DNA of 64,000 bases from Tremella fuciformis (taxonomy: Eukaryota; Basidiomycota; Tremellomycetes; Tremellales; Tremellaceae): the NCBI GenBank assembly GCA_032768795.1, contig CP136491.1:3412501-3476500 (forward strand). Reading direction: 5' to 3'. Position numbers and translations under genes: made by a program. Position 1 is the stretch's first letter. Every line of letters begins with the position of its first letter. A model generated the notes under the pieces. It saw nothing but the letters and a program-made list of their open reading frames with translations, was not told the origin of the DNA and made no database searches. Of the stretch, positions 32,593 through 44,580 are shown in pieces.

Positions 32593-33772
32593 TCACATGA
32601 CCGTGGCGTGCAAGAAGACCTCGGTCGCGTCCATGCCATAGGCGTGCTTGAACAGGGCGACGTCCGCCGTGAGGCAGATGAAGTGGTTGCACCCGCCGCC
32701 AGTGACGAACTTTGTCGGGACAATTTCTGTCCTCAGCCTGTGCCCGAGCAAAATTGGACAGGAGGGGACTTACGGCCATTCGAATTGGAGTAGGCCGCGA
32801 GGAGCTGCTTGGACCCCGGGACAAAGCTCCACACTTTGCTCTGCGCCTCGGAGCACGGCTGGCCCGTGCCGAGCAGCTGGCCCACCTGGTCGAGCGAGGC
32901 GAGGTCGTCGGCGCCCCCGTCGGCGCCGGTCACGGGGTCCAATGCGCTCGACAGCGCATCCCCACCTGGGAGGCTGGAACCGTCGCCGAGCTGGTCGTGC
33001 AAGAGATCGAGCGGCAGCTGCAAGCCGAGCGGGCCGTTTGGGCCAGGTTGGGCCATGCCGAGTCCTGCAAAGCTAGACGACCATCAGCCATCTCCTAGGC
33101 GTTGGGGGAGGTAGTAGGGTCGACACACCTGGGTGTACCGGGGAGCAGGTCGGACTCGGCTATCACACCCAAGAGAGTGTTGCCTTTGCCAAAGGTCCCG
33201 TCGTCATACTGGTCGTCAGAACCGTCGGCCACCACACCCGATTCAGCGCACAGGGTACAGCTCAAACGGCCCGTCCTGTCCATCCAAGCCATCGGACCCA
33301 TCGTCGCCCAGGCCCGAGCCTGCGCCACTGCGCTGGCCGGGGTATCCGAACCGCAAGGCGCGGTTGAAGTCCGGGTCGAACCCGACCATATCGCCGTTGT
33401 CGGCGTTGGGGTCGGTGCCGTCGTCGGGCATGGAGAGGTAGCCGAGGTCGGAGCCGTCCGGGTTGGCGATGCGGATCAGGAGAACCGGGGTGGAGTTGGT
33501 AGTGGCGTTGGTCACTGTGGCCGAGGAGCGGCGGACTTTGGGAGCTGGCGCTCAGCTCTGCCCAGCTAGTAGGAATTAGGGATTAGGGAAGATGCGACGG
33601 GCTCACCGGTGCTGCGCTTGGTGGGCGCCATGGGGGACAGACCTAGGGCGAGACGCTCGGCATTGGTCATTCCGACGATACCAGAAGGTGCAGTGGCCGG
33701 AGCAGCGAGAGCCGGCAAAGCCGCCAGCACGCCGAATAGAGCGGCGAACGATAGGGGTGCGAACTGCTTCAT
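32593..33772 (-). CDS. Secreted protein of unknown function
   Basis: Not recognised. The N terminus MKQFAPLSFAALFGVLAALPALA is a classic signal peptide with a likely cut after ALA-AP. Four to five exons follow. The middle has Ser/Thr-rich sequence, then a strand-rich block VLLIRIANPDGSDLGYL, then acidic Gly/Asp-rich sequence (DPNADNGDMVGFDPDFNRALRFGY). The C-terminal part, GTGQPCSEAQSKVWSFVPGSKQLLAAYSN, joins through an intron (after AAT GGC C) to IVPTKFVTGGGCNHFICLTAD, then VALFKHAYGMDATEVFLHATVM and stop 32595-32593. Its three cysteines are all in the last 90 residues. The C-terminal block looks conserved and ordered, the middle less so. Extracellular or cell-wall location is inferred from the signal peptide and absence of membrane segments. 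Confidence 0.83.
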
Positions 33773-34284
33773 CGTGGCTGAGTTCCTTGGTCAGATGTGG
33801 GGTTGGAGGTGGAGCGGGTCAGAGCTGAGGAGGTTAGTGTGTCGTCAGTACAGCCGCCCCGCATACAATATATGCAAGTCGCTCGTCTTCGCAGATCAAT
33901 GCTCGGCGTTGATCAGGCGACGGAGGCGGCTGTTGTTCTCGGCGTCGCGTGTCGTGTCTCAGTCAGGCGAAACGCCGTACCACTGGAATGGAGGGAGATC
34001 GCCGTTATCGGAGTGCCGTGGGTGAGTCATGGTGAGACAAACTGTTTATTTTGGCTTGCACTCGCGTCGGATGTTTCAGTAACGTCACACACGAGACAAC
34101 TAATACGAATTCGCCGTGAGCGAAGCATGCATGCGTCGGCCGCATGGTCGTGATCTGCTGGCCGGAAAAGCTCGCCAAATCTGGCTGGAATCCAGAGCAG
34201 TCGCGGTGCCACAGCTCGTTTGCAAGTTGCAGCTTCTTGAGAGTGATCCGGGTGGTGACATGAACCTCGTTCGCAGCCCGTTCG
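33773..34284. other. Promoter region of the secreted-protein gene and rhomboid 3' flank
   Basis: 512 bases without a supported gene. It contains an AACGTCAC element (about 34081-34088), a CRE-like half site, in the middle. The short ORFs here lack any family feature. Confidence 0.5.
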
Positions 34285-35726
34285 CTACCGATGTGCCGCG
34301 CTGGGATCTCTCGCTCCGAGTTGTCGTCTCAGCCACGTCCACCATTCCCGCCCGAATCGATAGTAAATCACGCCAAACAGTGCGCCGCCAAGATGAGCCA
34401 CATGGTCGAACATTCTCCAGCCCCGCACAAGACCCACAGCGTCGACCAGCACCATGACCGCAACACTGGGACCGATGGTCATGCTGAAGAAAGGCAGGAA
34501 GATCAGGCTGACCCGCGCTTCAGGATATGCCAATGCTGTCACGGTCAGCGCAGCGTAGATGGCACCGGAGGCACCGAGACTCGGCAGGATCGACTGCTCC
34601 GCAGCAAGTGCTTGAGCAGATGATAGCCGGGCGGGCGAGGCGAGAGTGCTGAGCAGTCGAGGGAGGCGGAAGATATTCGTCCATAGGTGTGAGGAGAGCG
34701 AGGAGAACAGGCCCGCCGCTAGCAGGAATGCGAGGAAATGTGGGGTATGTGTGGACGAGGGGATGGAGCCGGTCGGGACTGGAGAGGCGAGATATGCGTA
34801 GGCAGCCGAGCCAAACGAAACGAGTGCAAGCGAGTTGAAGGCGAGGTGAGGAAGCGACTGATGAGAGATCTGCACGTCAGTATCGTTCTCGTGTCGCGAG
34901 GATATCGACGCACAATGCTCGTGAAGAGGGTGACAGTGTTTGCCCATTCCTTCTTGGGTCCGCCACCGAGTACGACGGGTCTGTGCAGGAACCACTTCCG
35001 CATGAAGGGCTCCCAGCGCCTCACCTTCCATGCGAGGAAGATCAGACCCATACCGCCTGCAATCTCCATCGGCACAAGCTGCGAAGGCGGCGTGTTGAGC
35101 TGCCATTCTGTCAGGACGACGTATATCCGTAGTATCGGGACCAGCATCGCTCTCGGCAAGAATGACAGGGTACTGGGGAGGGTATTAACCATCTGCTGCG
35201 CCTCCTGACAAGTGAGCTTTGTCAATTGAACCGATTGTGGACGCACTTTTGCGGCATCTAGAGTCTTTGCTCTTGCCATTTCCTTATCCCCGGGCTGATC
35301 TTTGCCTCGTCTCCACCAGCTGCCACCGCCGAGACGCTCTGCCCACACTGCGGTATCGTGATTCGTCCATTGTGCCGCCAGAATATATCCTCCTCCGCCC
35401 AGTCCCAAACAGAACTGCAGATCAGCTACGACAACTCGCGCGCCCGTGAGGTTGCCACTCACAGCTATCGGCCGCCATATGGATGGGCGTGGTGCGTCGC
35501 CTGGCTGACCGCCAGTAGCACCTGGGACTCTGACTGCAATTCGCTTCGGTGTGATCCTGCCTAGGGCTTGCCTGACGGGCGAGGCACCATTACTAGAGAA
35601 GCTCGCACGGGAAGGACTGACTCCGTGTCGAGCAGCAATCGGCAGAACTTGACGTACGAGCGTCGACGGGAAAGGGCGAGACCGAGAGCATGAGGCTGTG
35701 ATCTCACGCGCCAGAGATCTCCACAT
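34285..35726 (-). CDS. PCP1: Mitochondrial rhomboid protease (Pcp1/PARL type)
   Basis: Intramembrane serine protease of the mitochondrial inner membrane that processes dynamin-like and other proteins. The N terminus (from ATG 35726) MWRSLAREITASCSRSRPFPSTLVRQVL is basic and Ser-rich, a likely presequence. Helices include MEIAGGMGLIFLAWKV and LAFNSLALVSFGSAAYAYL. The catalytic serine lies in SLGASGAIYA (GxSG) and the catalytic histidine in FDHVAHLGGALFG, the dyad of active rhomboids. The HLxxNxxxL-type motif is represented by LPHLAFNSLAL. Three or more introns; stop TAG 34287-34285 after SAAHR. Divergent from PEX5 over 207 bp. Confidence 0.92.
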
Positions 35727-35933
35727 GTCGGGAGATTTGCTCTTCTCTCCTCGGTCGATGAGGGAGAGTTAGTCTAGAAGACCCGTGCTCATCGTTGCAG
35801 ACGCTTTCATCATCATCGGCCCGAGAACAATTGATTGTTTACGTAAACGTGTGCCCTGAACCGGCTATCAACGATCCCCGAATAAAGGTTCTTCTTTCGC
35901 CTTTGTCTCTTGTCTCTGACCCGTCATCACAAC

Positions 35934-38641
35934 ATGGCCCAGTTTCTGGGCGGAGGCGGGGTCGAATGTGGCCCTACTACCGCTCTCAAGAATGTATCGG
36001 GCAGACTAGGTCAAGATTTCTCCCTCCATCAGGTGAGGCCAGGTCCATGTGAAGTGGCAATCGAGCTGACGCGAAGGACCGATTGATCTCGACGCCTAAT
36101 GTCGCTGGACCGTCCAAACCAGTAACGCTTACATTCAGCACAAATGGCATTGCTGACGCCAAGTCTACACGGACTGCGCCTCCAACCAGCCGGTCCAGCC
36201 CTTCTCAAGCGCCCGTGGCACGCGCATTCGATCTCAGCGCCTTGCGCCATCATCTTGTCCCTTCGCCACCGGCCGTGCAGCCACCACCGACCGAGTGGGC
36301 GAGGGCGTTCTCTCAAAAGCCTCAGTCTGATCACTCGAGAGCTTCAGAGCTGCCAGCGCACCGCAATGGAGTCCCTACAGGCTGGCAAGACGATTTCCTT
36401 CGTCAACATACTGCGATTCCACCCACGGTCGCTCCTGCAGTCCAGCGAATTGAACGACCCTTCCAGCCCGCACCATGGCATCCGCCCTTCCAGCCGATGA
36501 TGCCGGCTCCATTCCCTTTTCGTCAGCCGGACTTCCTGCCCCAGGACTTCCATCCGGGCTACACCCTTCCACCAACCCCTCTCCCTGTACAAGCCGCAGC
36601 AGCGCCGGTCACGGAAAGAGCAGCCTCTGCGCCTCCGGCGTCCGCGCTGTCGCCTGCACCGCCACTGAATGGATCGCAGTCGGTTCTAGCCGATACCGCC
36701 GAAGGCTTTGTCGTCGATCTGGAATCTTCTGACCGGCTCCAAGACAATCCTAAACTCGCCAATAGTCAGTTCGTAGAGCTTCTGAGGGGACTTGGTCGTC
36801 GGGAGGTGGTCATCAAAGAGGGACTTTTGCCGCAGCAACTGGACGAAGTCAGCGAAGGAGCCAAATTTGTGGAACGCGCGGCCGGCGTATCAAATTGGGC
36901 GACGGATTTTGCGGATGCCGAACCTGCCACTCTCGGCAGCCAGACTGCTCAACAGCAAGCTCTTCATCCTGGAGTCGTCGATGCACCGTCACTTCTGCGG
37001 CGAGACTTTGGTTCTTCCTTCATCTCTCAAACCGTGCAACAGGCGACGGACCCCGCCAATGAATGGGAGAAACAATTCCAGGATCAGGAGGCTATTGTGC
37101 ACCTGGGCCAGGCCTCCAATCAGCGTCGAAAGAGCGTGCATTTTCACGAAGAGGCTCATCAGCTCGGCAGCGGGGTCCCAGACACCCTCGAAGAGGCCAT
37201 CGCTGCAAATACTTCCATTCCTGGAGCCCAGACGCAGTGGGAGGACGGCTTCTATGACATGGGTGATTTTGATGAAGCCGCCTTTGCTCATTTCAATGGG
37301 CAGATGGGGCAAGCGCATTCACAGAGGATTGGCGTTGGTGATCTTGAGGGATGGGGCTCTATGCAACAGGACTGGGACGCGTCTCAGTCGGCGGAGCCTA
37401 CCCAATGGACTGCGAGAGGCCAAGGTACAGGCGATCAGGTCGAACATTACCTCTTTCAGTCGCAAAATCCCTACGCCGAGCAGATGCGGAGTGTGGCGCC
37501 CGATTCTCCAACGCTTAAGGTAGGCTCGCGGTGTCTTTGGACTGAATGCTGATGATAATAGGGGGTGCTGGAGCTAGAAGCTGCAGTTCAAGAAGACCCA
37601 ACAGACCACGAAGCATGGTATTCGCTGGGTTTGAAGCAACAAGAGAATGAACGGGAAGATCAAGCCATTCTTGCTTTGGGCAAGGTTGTTCAACTAGACC
37701 CCGACTACCGACCAGCCTACCTTGCTCTCGCTGTGAGCTACACCAATGAAGGAGAACTGGAGGCTGCACACCGAATGCTCAGACACTGGGTGGACCTTGG
37801 CGAAGGGCAACGAATGGCCGCACGTTACGCCCAGTACTCGCCGGCGTCTAGGCGACTTTTGGTGGACAGACTGCTGGCAATCGCCAATAGAAGGCCGGAA
37901 GAGGTGGATGCCGATATACAGATTGCATTGGGAGTCCTCTTTAATTCCAGCGAGGTGAGTGCATGAGTTCTGTGTGTATCGTGCAAGCTGACCCGTTAGG
38001 AGTATGACAAGGCAGAAGACTGTTTCTTGGCTGCATTATCTGCCCGACCTGACGTAAGCGATCTCAACGTCATCGACGGGTACACTTGACCTAAATATAT
38101 CAGGACTGGTTGTTGTACAACCGTATCGGCGCGACTCTTTCGAACAGCGGACGAAGCCAAGAAGCTCTTGCATTCTACCACAAAGCCCTCGCCTTGCATC
38201 CGAATTTTGTTCGGGCACTGTGGGTCTGCGGGAGAGATTGCAACACCGGCTGACAAGAAGTTTCAACCTGTCCATCTCGTACTTCAATCTGACTCAATAC
38301 TCGCAGTCGGCACAAAGCGTCCTTGATGCTCTGCGATTGCAGCAGGCAGACGTGAGCGAGGGTTACTCGTTCGCCCAACGACCTGCTGGGGCCAAGAGTA
38401 AAGGGATCGGAAACGAGACTTTGTGGAACGCTCTGCATAGAGCCTGTTTGCAGTGAGCCCTTCGACTGGTATTCTGCTGTTGTCTGACTGGACAGTCTGG
38501 GGAGGAAAGATCTGGCCGAGCTCGCCACTGCTCGAGATCTTAACGGTGAGCGACATGTCAGGATCTTGAGCGCAGCTGAATCTAGGCTTTCCGATGGACC
38601 TGGAAACGGATCAAGGAGCACAGCCCGCTGTGGTCATGTGA
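35934..38641 (+). CDS. PEX5: Peroxisomal PTS1 import receptor Pex5
   Basis: Cytosolic receptor that carries SKL-type proteins to peroxisomes. Starts MAQFLGGGGVECGPTTALKN at 35934; the cysteine near the N terminus is the conserved mono-ubiquitination site for recycling. The disordered N-terminal half has the Wxxx(F/Y) Pex14-binding motifs WARAF, WQDDF, WATDF, WEKQF and WEDGF. The C-terminal TPR domain includes DHEAWYSLGLKQQENER, ILALGKVVQLDPDYRPAYLALAV, DADIQIALGVLFNSS, YDKAEDCFLAALSARPDD, YNRIGATLSNSGRSQEALAFYHKAL and FNLSISYFNLTQYSQSA. A last small exon after RDLNG adds FPMDLETDQGAQPAVVM; stop 38639-38641. Early TPR exons are short and split by five introns. Confidence 0.95.
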
Positions 38642-39076
38642 CAGGGTGTGAAACGAGTCTCGACTCCAGGACCTGTTTCATGAGAGCTGTTTCGGATCGC
38701 CAGTCACGGGCGCCTCAGAGTACGACTCTCGCAGCAGACTCGCGGAAAGTCTAAATCTCCTTCCGGTCGGATGCTCGTTCCGCAATCTGGGGTGGCCCCT
38801 GATCCCGTAGTACTCTCGCTCAAGTCACTCCCCGCAGGATCCACATTCACATTGCATTCTCTAAGCAATCACTCGATTATTCCAGACTTTCTTGGCACAA
38901 CTTTGGTCCTATTCTTCATGTTCCGAGGCACTACCTCTGTGACAACACCTTCACCGGCCGGTTGATCACCCTCATTGTGACAACTGAGTCTCAATCGCTG
39001 CCCTCACCGATTCCGCCCCTCATCAGGCCCAGCCACCCCCGTCTTGAACATCATTGACGCAGCACTTCGACGACTG
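38642..39076. other. Convergent spacer PEX5/MFS transporter
   Basis: 435 bases with no convincing gene. A 64-codon ATG-initiated ORF at 38771-38965 shows no conserved feature and is probably chance; the rest is 3' UTR sequence. Confidence 0.55.
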
Positions 39077-41609
39077 CTATTCCATATTAAACGTCGCAGG
39101 AGTACCGCGGGCGCTGGTGACAGGCACAACAGCGACCATGGTCTTTTGCTGGTCGGTCCACTTTTCGTCGTCGACCTTTTCGTCGGCCCACTCGCCATCC
39201 GAAGTCTTGTCTTCAGCCTTGCTCGTCTCCTCGTCGACTATTCCAGATTCCTTCCGCCTGACCTGATCAGCCTCGCACTGCCAGAGGAGAGGCACGTGAG
39301 AACGCACATGCGGAAGCGATGCCAGTAGGCGGTCCAGATACAAGCTAGGAGCGCAAATACTGACATGCCCACGGCGTACTCTGGCATCTCAGCCCACGCT
39401 TTCGTAACTTTCAGTACCAATGACTGACTCCAGCCAATCGGGTAGTGGGGTGCTTCTACACTGATCAGCTCATCCCACACCCTTCTGCCCATACTGACTG
39501 GATGACGGCCATACTTTGATCGGCACGCCGGCACTGTCCTTTAGCATCCAGTACTGCCGCGATTGCATGGGCTGCTGAGAGGGCTTACTTGATGGCGTAC
39601 CCAGCGGAGACCATGGACCCAATGAGGAACGCTCGCGCCTCGGCGTTATCCTTGACGAGCGTCCCAATCCAGGCAACGATGCTGAGCATGAGCGAGACGA
39701 GTATCTGCGGCGGAGAGGCAGGAGGCTTACATGTGCTGATAGATGTACGTGCCGTTGATGACGATGAAAGAGGCGAATTTAGCGGCGTCGGGTACGTTCC
39801 ACTTGATCGTCAGACTTGACAGATGCTCTCGTATGACTCACCGCAGCCATGACGGCGGTGAAGATGATGTCCAGGGCGAACATGGCTGCGACTGCGAGTC
39901 AGTTCGTGCTCTCATGCTGATAGGTCGGAGGGCTGACGGAAAGGCCAGGCGATGCCGAGGTAGTCGACCAGCGGCAAAATCGTCAGCAGGAAGAGAATAG
40001 TGGTCTGCACGATGAGCCACCCGATCGTTCTGGTGATATGTGCGAGACACTGACGCAGTTGCCAGCGATGGGGATGGTGCTGCGTGGTCAGTTTCCTCCG
40101 ATGACAGCAACATCGTTCGTGGTCGCTGCTCACTTGAGCTGCGGAACACTGAGGATCAGCAAGCTTCCCGCGCGTAACACGAATGAAAGCGCACGAATAT
40201 CGGGAGCTGCCATCGGCATTCTTGAGACTCTTCAGCCACAGGTTGAAATAGCTCGCGCCGCCCGTCGCCTGGCCGCCGATCCTGCCATTCAGCTGCCCCT
40301 CAAGGCTCGAGGACACCGACTCACACCATGCACAACCAGATACCGTAGTTCTCCGGGCGGGCGAAGAGGTATTTGAATGTGCCCATCGACCAGCCCTTGG
40401 GCATCGCGCGCTTCTGACGCGCCATGCGTCGTTGTGCCACCTCGACGTCTTCCTTCTTGAGCCACTTTGCCCATGGGTTCGGCTGGTGGTTAGCACCGTG
40501 TGAGCAGGACGACAAGTGGGGCCACTGACGCGGTGTGGGTAGTCTGGACAGCCAAAGTATCCCCATGCGGCGACGCCTACCGTGACGCATGAGTTGACGA
40601 CGAATAGCTGCCGGTCAACAAACAGCTCGACGTGTACCTGAGCCAAGGCCCAACTCACCCAGCGCCAGCCTGAGAGCCCGCCAGTCCCGTTCCTACTTTG
40701 TCAGATGCATTCCGCCCTTGCGCTGGCCAAAACCTACAGATTGGTATATAGCGCCGACTGCAGCGCACCGCCGAAGATACCGCCCGAGTATGCGGCCACC
40801 TCGTATATTGCCAAACGCTTGCCAAGCTCCGCGGGGGTGTACCAGCTGAGCAGCAGAACCATCGTCCCAGGCCACTGCGACCTCAGCACCGCCCGGTCCG
40901 ACACCCGGCACAGAGACGCCGGTAGCAAGGGTGTGCTCACCGCTGTGCCTTCTGCGAACCCGACCAGGAATCGCAGCCCGTCTGTCCCAGTCAGCATACA
41001 GTCTTGCGTGAGCGGCTCGGGAGGGACTCGCAGATTTGCTGGTAGTTCTTGACGGCGGCAAAGCAGCCGGTGGTCACGCCCCAGATCAGCTCGGACGTCG
41101 GCATGAGCAGGCTCGGGCGGATGCGCGTGTTCATGAGGTACGACGAGATAGGGATGATGGTCATGTAGCCGATATTGAAGAACGTGGTGAACAGGTCTGT
41201 GCTCAGCGCTCGATGCCCGACACGGAGGGCGGGACACTCACTGTACTGGTTCCCCAGGATGTGGAGCTGTCTCATGAGCTACGATCCACAACGTGTGCGG
41301 CGTCGTGCGCCAGACTCACGTCTTCCTGTAGCCCGCTCACTAGCGTTCAGCTTGATACATTCCTTCGGGTTGATATGGCTCACCGTACGCATTCGAGATG
41401 TTCGTCTGGTCGAGGTACTTGCACAAGCTCGATAGGATGATATCTGCCCTAAGTGCCCCCGTCTCACTGCTGCCCTGGCCCGATCCCGACTCACAGGAGC
41501 AGAAGAAAAAGTCGAGCTTGCGCACGAGGACGGCTTCCTTGCGGTCCTCGGCAGACCACTCGGGGTCGTTCAAGCACACGAAGCCCCACGCACGGCGGAG
41601 CAGAGACAT
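39077..41609 (-). CDS. MFS anion:cation symporter (Dal5/Liz1-type permease)
   Basis: Plasma-membrane importer of the major facilitator superfamily, ACS family, which carries organic anions such as allantoate, pantothenate or biotin precursors. Start ATG 41609: [50 protein letters not shown] is formed across two introns and is the ACS signature around the first helix. Further helices include TVFFNIGYMTIIPISSYLMNTR, SELIWGVTTGCFAAVKNY, WPGTMVLLLSWYTPAELGKRLAIYEVAAYSGGIFGGAL, and FKYLFARPENYGIWLCMV after a hydrophilic central loop. The tail after VGMSVFALLACIWTAYWH is acidic and ends ATFNME. About 10 introns. The substrate cannot be inferred. Divergent from a FAD oxidoreductase. Confidence 0.9.
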
Positions 41610-41731
41610 GCTGCGGTGATGTCCACCGACGTCAAGTGACAGATTTGTCAACACAATGTAAAGGGAATGAACGGGATGATGCTCGCACACCCGTGACTTA
41701 TGAGGTCGTCTGCCATCCCAGGCGGGATGGA

Positions 41732-41737
41732 GATAAG
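41732..41737 (+). promoter_or_regulatory. GATAAG site 1 (GATA factor)
   Basis: Candidate nitrogen-regulatory GATA site, 123 bp upstream of the MFS gene start. Confidence 0.4.
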
Positions 41738-41972
41738 TGTCATCCCGGCGCAGGAGAGGTCCGAGGCGAGTCCGTGTCGAGATGATCGGACTCCTCCGTG
41801 CGTTGCGCGCTGCCCTGGCAATATAACGCCTCACCTGCGCTTAACGGCCGCCTTTCCCTGCCCACATTTGGCCTTCCAGCAGCAGTCGCGCGTCCATCAC
41901 CTCTACAATATCTCACGAAGGTGACATGACCAGCTGCGAGAGCGCCGCTAGCGCCATCATCACCCTGGTCAA

Positions 41973-41978
41973 GATAAG
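41973..41978 (+). promoter_or_regulatory. GATAAG site 2 (GATA factor)
   Basis: Second GATAAG in the same divergent spacer. Confidence 0.4.
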
Positions 41979-42289
41979 AAAGCGCATCGGTAACGCCGCT
42001 TTAACTCACTCGTCAGACCCCTCACGCCGCACCGAGATCAGCGCCGACTGCTTGCTGGAAGCGTCGGCAGGGACTCGGCATGTCTATCTTTGGCATGCCG
42101 CATGGGTGTCGAGCGCCATGGTTAAGCTTGATTAGTCCATCCCCGCGCCGACCACCGATCGGAGACAACCACGTAGAAGGGGTCTGTGGGAATGGGCAGA
42201 GCGTCGCTGGAGTATTGCTGTAGCACCTCGTTTCTCTCTCGGTCCTCGTTCTCCTTGCATCGTGCACTTGGGAGCCACATCCTGAGAGA

Positions 42290-42295
42290 GATAAG
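42290..42295 (+). promoter_or_regulatory. GATAAG site 3 (GATA factor)
   Basis: Third GATAAG, 426 bp upstream of the FAD oxidoreductase ATG. Confidence 0.4.
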
Positions 42296-42720
42296 CATCA
42301 TGGCGAGCCGCGCGGACGTCGAGGCGGAGCTGCTCATGGTCGTTGTGCAGGAATCAGGGCGTCGTGCCCAAAGTCCGTTTCGACGGACTATGGTCCGCCT
42401 TGTCGGTATACCTTGATAGCCTCCCTCCGTCTGGCCTTCTGCTCTGCTGCCTCGAACCCGCGAGGTGCCCACAGGGACTGCGCATGGCCCGTTGCGCCTT
42501 CTCATGCGCTAGCGACGACGCCATCGCCGCGAGGCATGGGACAGCGGTGTGCAACTCCGATCACCTCATCTGTCGTCTGAGAACCTTGCGCCGTTATTGC
42601 TGGTCACGACGCCGCTCGGCCGCGCATCTGCGAACATCGACGTCTGGGGGTGCATGGGCCTTCGAACGGTTGTTGACTTCTCTTGAGTCTGCATTGCCCT
42701 ACAACCCCGTCCCAGTCAAC

Positions 42721-44580
42721 ATGCACCTTGCTGCTGTCGGCAACGAGGCCCTGCCCAATGGGCACCTCGGCGCCTCGCCAGCCAGCGTCAAGCCGCACGT
42801 CACGGGCCTGCCTCTGGCCGAGAACATGAGCCTCTCGCTGTGGCTCCAGACGGTCAGACACGACCCTCTGCTCGACACGCGGACCACCCCCGAGCTGCCC
42901 AAGGAAGCCGACGTCGTGGTGATCGGCTCAGGAGTGAGCGTCCCCTCTTTCCTACCAGGCTGCCGGCCGGACTGACTGACTCCAGATCGGCGGCACGCTC
43001 ACTGCGCTGTCTCTCCTCACGTCTCCCGACCCGCCCAAGTCGGTGCTCCTGCTGGAGGCGCGCGAGTTCTGCTCGGGCGCGACGGGGCGGAACGCGGGGC
43101 ACTGCAAGCCTGATATCTGGCGCGGATACAGAGACTACAAGAAGCTGTGGGGCAAGGAGCAGGCCATGAAGGTGGGCTTGCTGCATGTCACACGGGACAG
43201 GGCTGAGGGGCAGATTCTCAGGAATGAGAGACGGACGTGGGAGGCGGTCGTGCAGTATGTCAAGGAGAATCAGATCGACTGCGAGCTGTGGGTGGGCAAG
43301 ACGGTGAGCCTACTGCAGACGACGGCACGGCTGGCCCCGCTGACAGTGCAGCTGGACGTGATGATGAGTCCGGACGTGGCGAAGCGCGCTGCAGAGGTGT
43401 ACGACGAGTTTGTAGCGGACGGCGGAGACCCGCGGGACATTGGCGTGTACACGGATCCGGCCAAGGCGGAAGAGGTCAGCCCCTTCTCGTCTCTCGATAT
43501 GGGTCTCGCGAGTTCATCGCCCAGGTGTCCCGGCTCAAAGGCGCTCAAGCTGCGTACTCGTCGCCCGCCTCGACCCTTCATCCGTGGAAGTTCAGTACGT
43601 CCAGCCCGTGGCATGTGCCAAGCTCTAGCCAGGCGCCTCGACTGATGCCCAGCCGCGTACATTGCTCGTAAAGCGCTCGCGCTCGGCCTCAACCTGCAAA
43701 CATGGACGCCCGTGACACAAGTCAGCGGCTCGGCGAACCAATGGACCGTCCACACCGACCGCGGCGACGTCGCCACGCCCAAAGTGGTCCACATGACCAA
43801 CGCATACGCCGGCGCGCTCCTCCCGGAGTTTGCAGGCGTGGTCATCCCGACCCCGCACATGTGAGTCTGGTAGAGCCCCGTAGGCCGGTCGCCGATGGTA
43901 GGTGCAACAAGGTGCAGCCGCCCTCCGAGTTCTCAGGCAGCAAGAGCCTGGAAAACTCGTACGCCGTGTGCTTTCCGAACGGCATGTTCTCGGTCAACCC
44001 GCGCCAGGGGGGCGACGGGTCCGTCCTCTTTGGCGGCGGCAACCCCGCGGTGCCCAAGCTGCGCGCGTACGTCGCCGAGGATCCGGAGAACCGCACCCTC
44101 GACGACGGGCTGATCGACTTTGAGCCTGTCACCGATGCGGTGCGCAAGCTCGGCTCCGAGTCGCTGCAGTGGTAAGGCTGGTGCATGTCCGTCGGCGTGG
44201 CTGACGGAGAAGGGACAAGACCAGTCGCGGCTCGCGAGTGCGATACGAGTACGCCTGGTCGGGCATCATCGGCACCTCTGCCGACTCGCAGCCTTTCATG
44301 GGCGCCGTGCCGGGCAAACCGGGCCAGTTCATGTGTTGCGGCCACAACGGGCACGGCATGGTGTGTCCTCCATGCGCCGGGAATGGGTCAGAGCTAATGC
44401 CAGGCCCGCATCTTCACAACGTCGCCTGCGCTCGCCAAGATCATCCAAGGCGCCAGGTATGCCGATACAGGCCTGCCCGACATTTGGGAGGTGACGCAGG
44501 AGCGATTGGACAAGGTCAAAGCGCCCGGCTGGGAGCGGCCTGAGAAACACATGTCGTTCAAAATTCTGCAGACGGCCTGA
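42721..44580 (+). CDS. FAD-dependent oxidoreductase (DAO family)
   Basis: Flavoenzyme of the D-amino-acid-oxidase/sarcosine-oxidase fold, oxidising an amine or related substrate. Rossmann motif VVVIGSG-IGGTLTALSLL is split by an intron between the two glycines, then VLLLEAREFCSGATGRNAGHCKPD, the characteristic ATGRN motif. The central part contains LDVMMSPDVAKRAAEVYDEF and, after introns, VHMTNAYAGALLPEFAG. The C-terminal FAD-binding GIIGTSADSQPFMGAVP and GHNGHGMARIF complete the fold. About eight short introns. ATG 42721 (MHLAAVGNEALPNG) precedes a short N-terminal extension; stop 44578-44580 after FKILQTA. No targeting signal is obvious. The divergent MFS transporter is a likely functional partner. 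Confidence 0.92.

Larger units (their letters stand above)
41610..42720. other. 1.1-kb divergent promoter, MFS transporter and FAD oxidoreductase
   Basis: No gene supported. The frame of the oxidoreductase remains open upstream to a GTG at 42343, but there is no ATG in it before 42721 that would look conserved. Three GATAAG hexamers (41732, 41973, 42290) lie on the plus strand. Confidence 0.6.

Noticed and set aside
38771..38965. 64-codon ATG ORF between PEX5 and the MFS gene
   Set aside because: No conserved motif, no splice context, located in 3' UTR sequence of convergent genes.
42343..42720. Upstream extension of the FAD oxidoreductase
   Set aside because: The frame is open but begins with GTG and has no domain feature; the family start fits ATG 42721.
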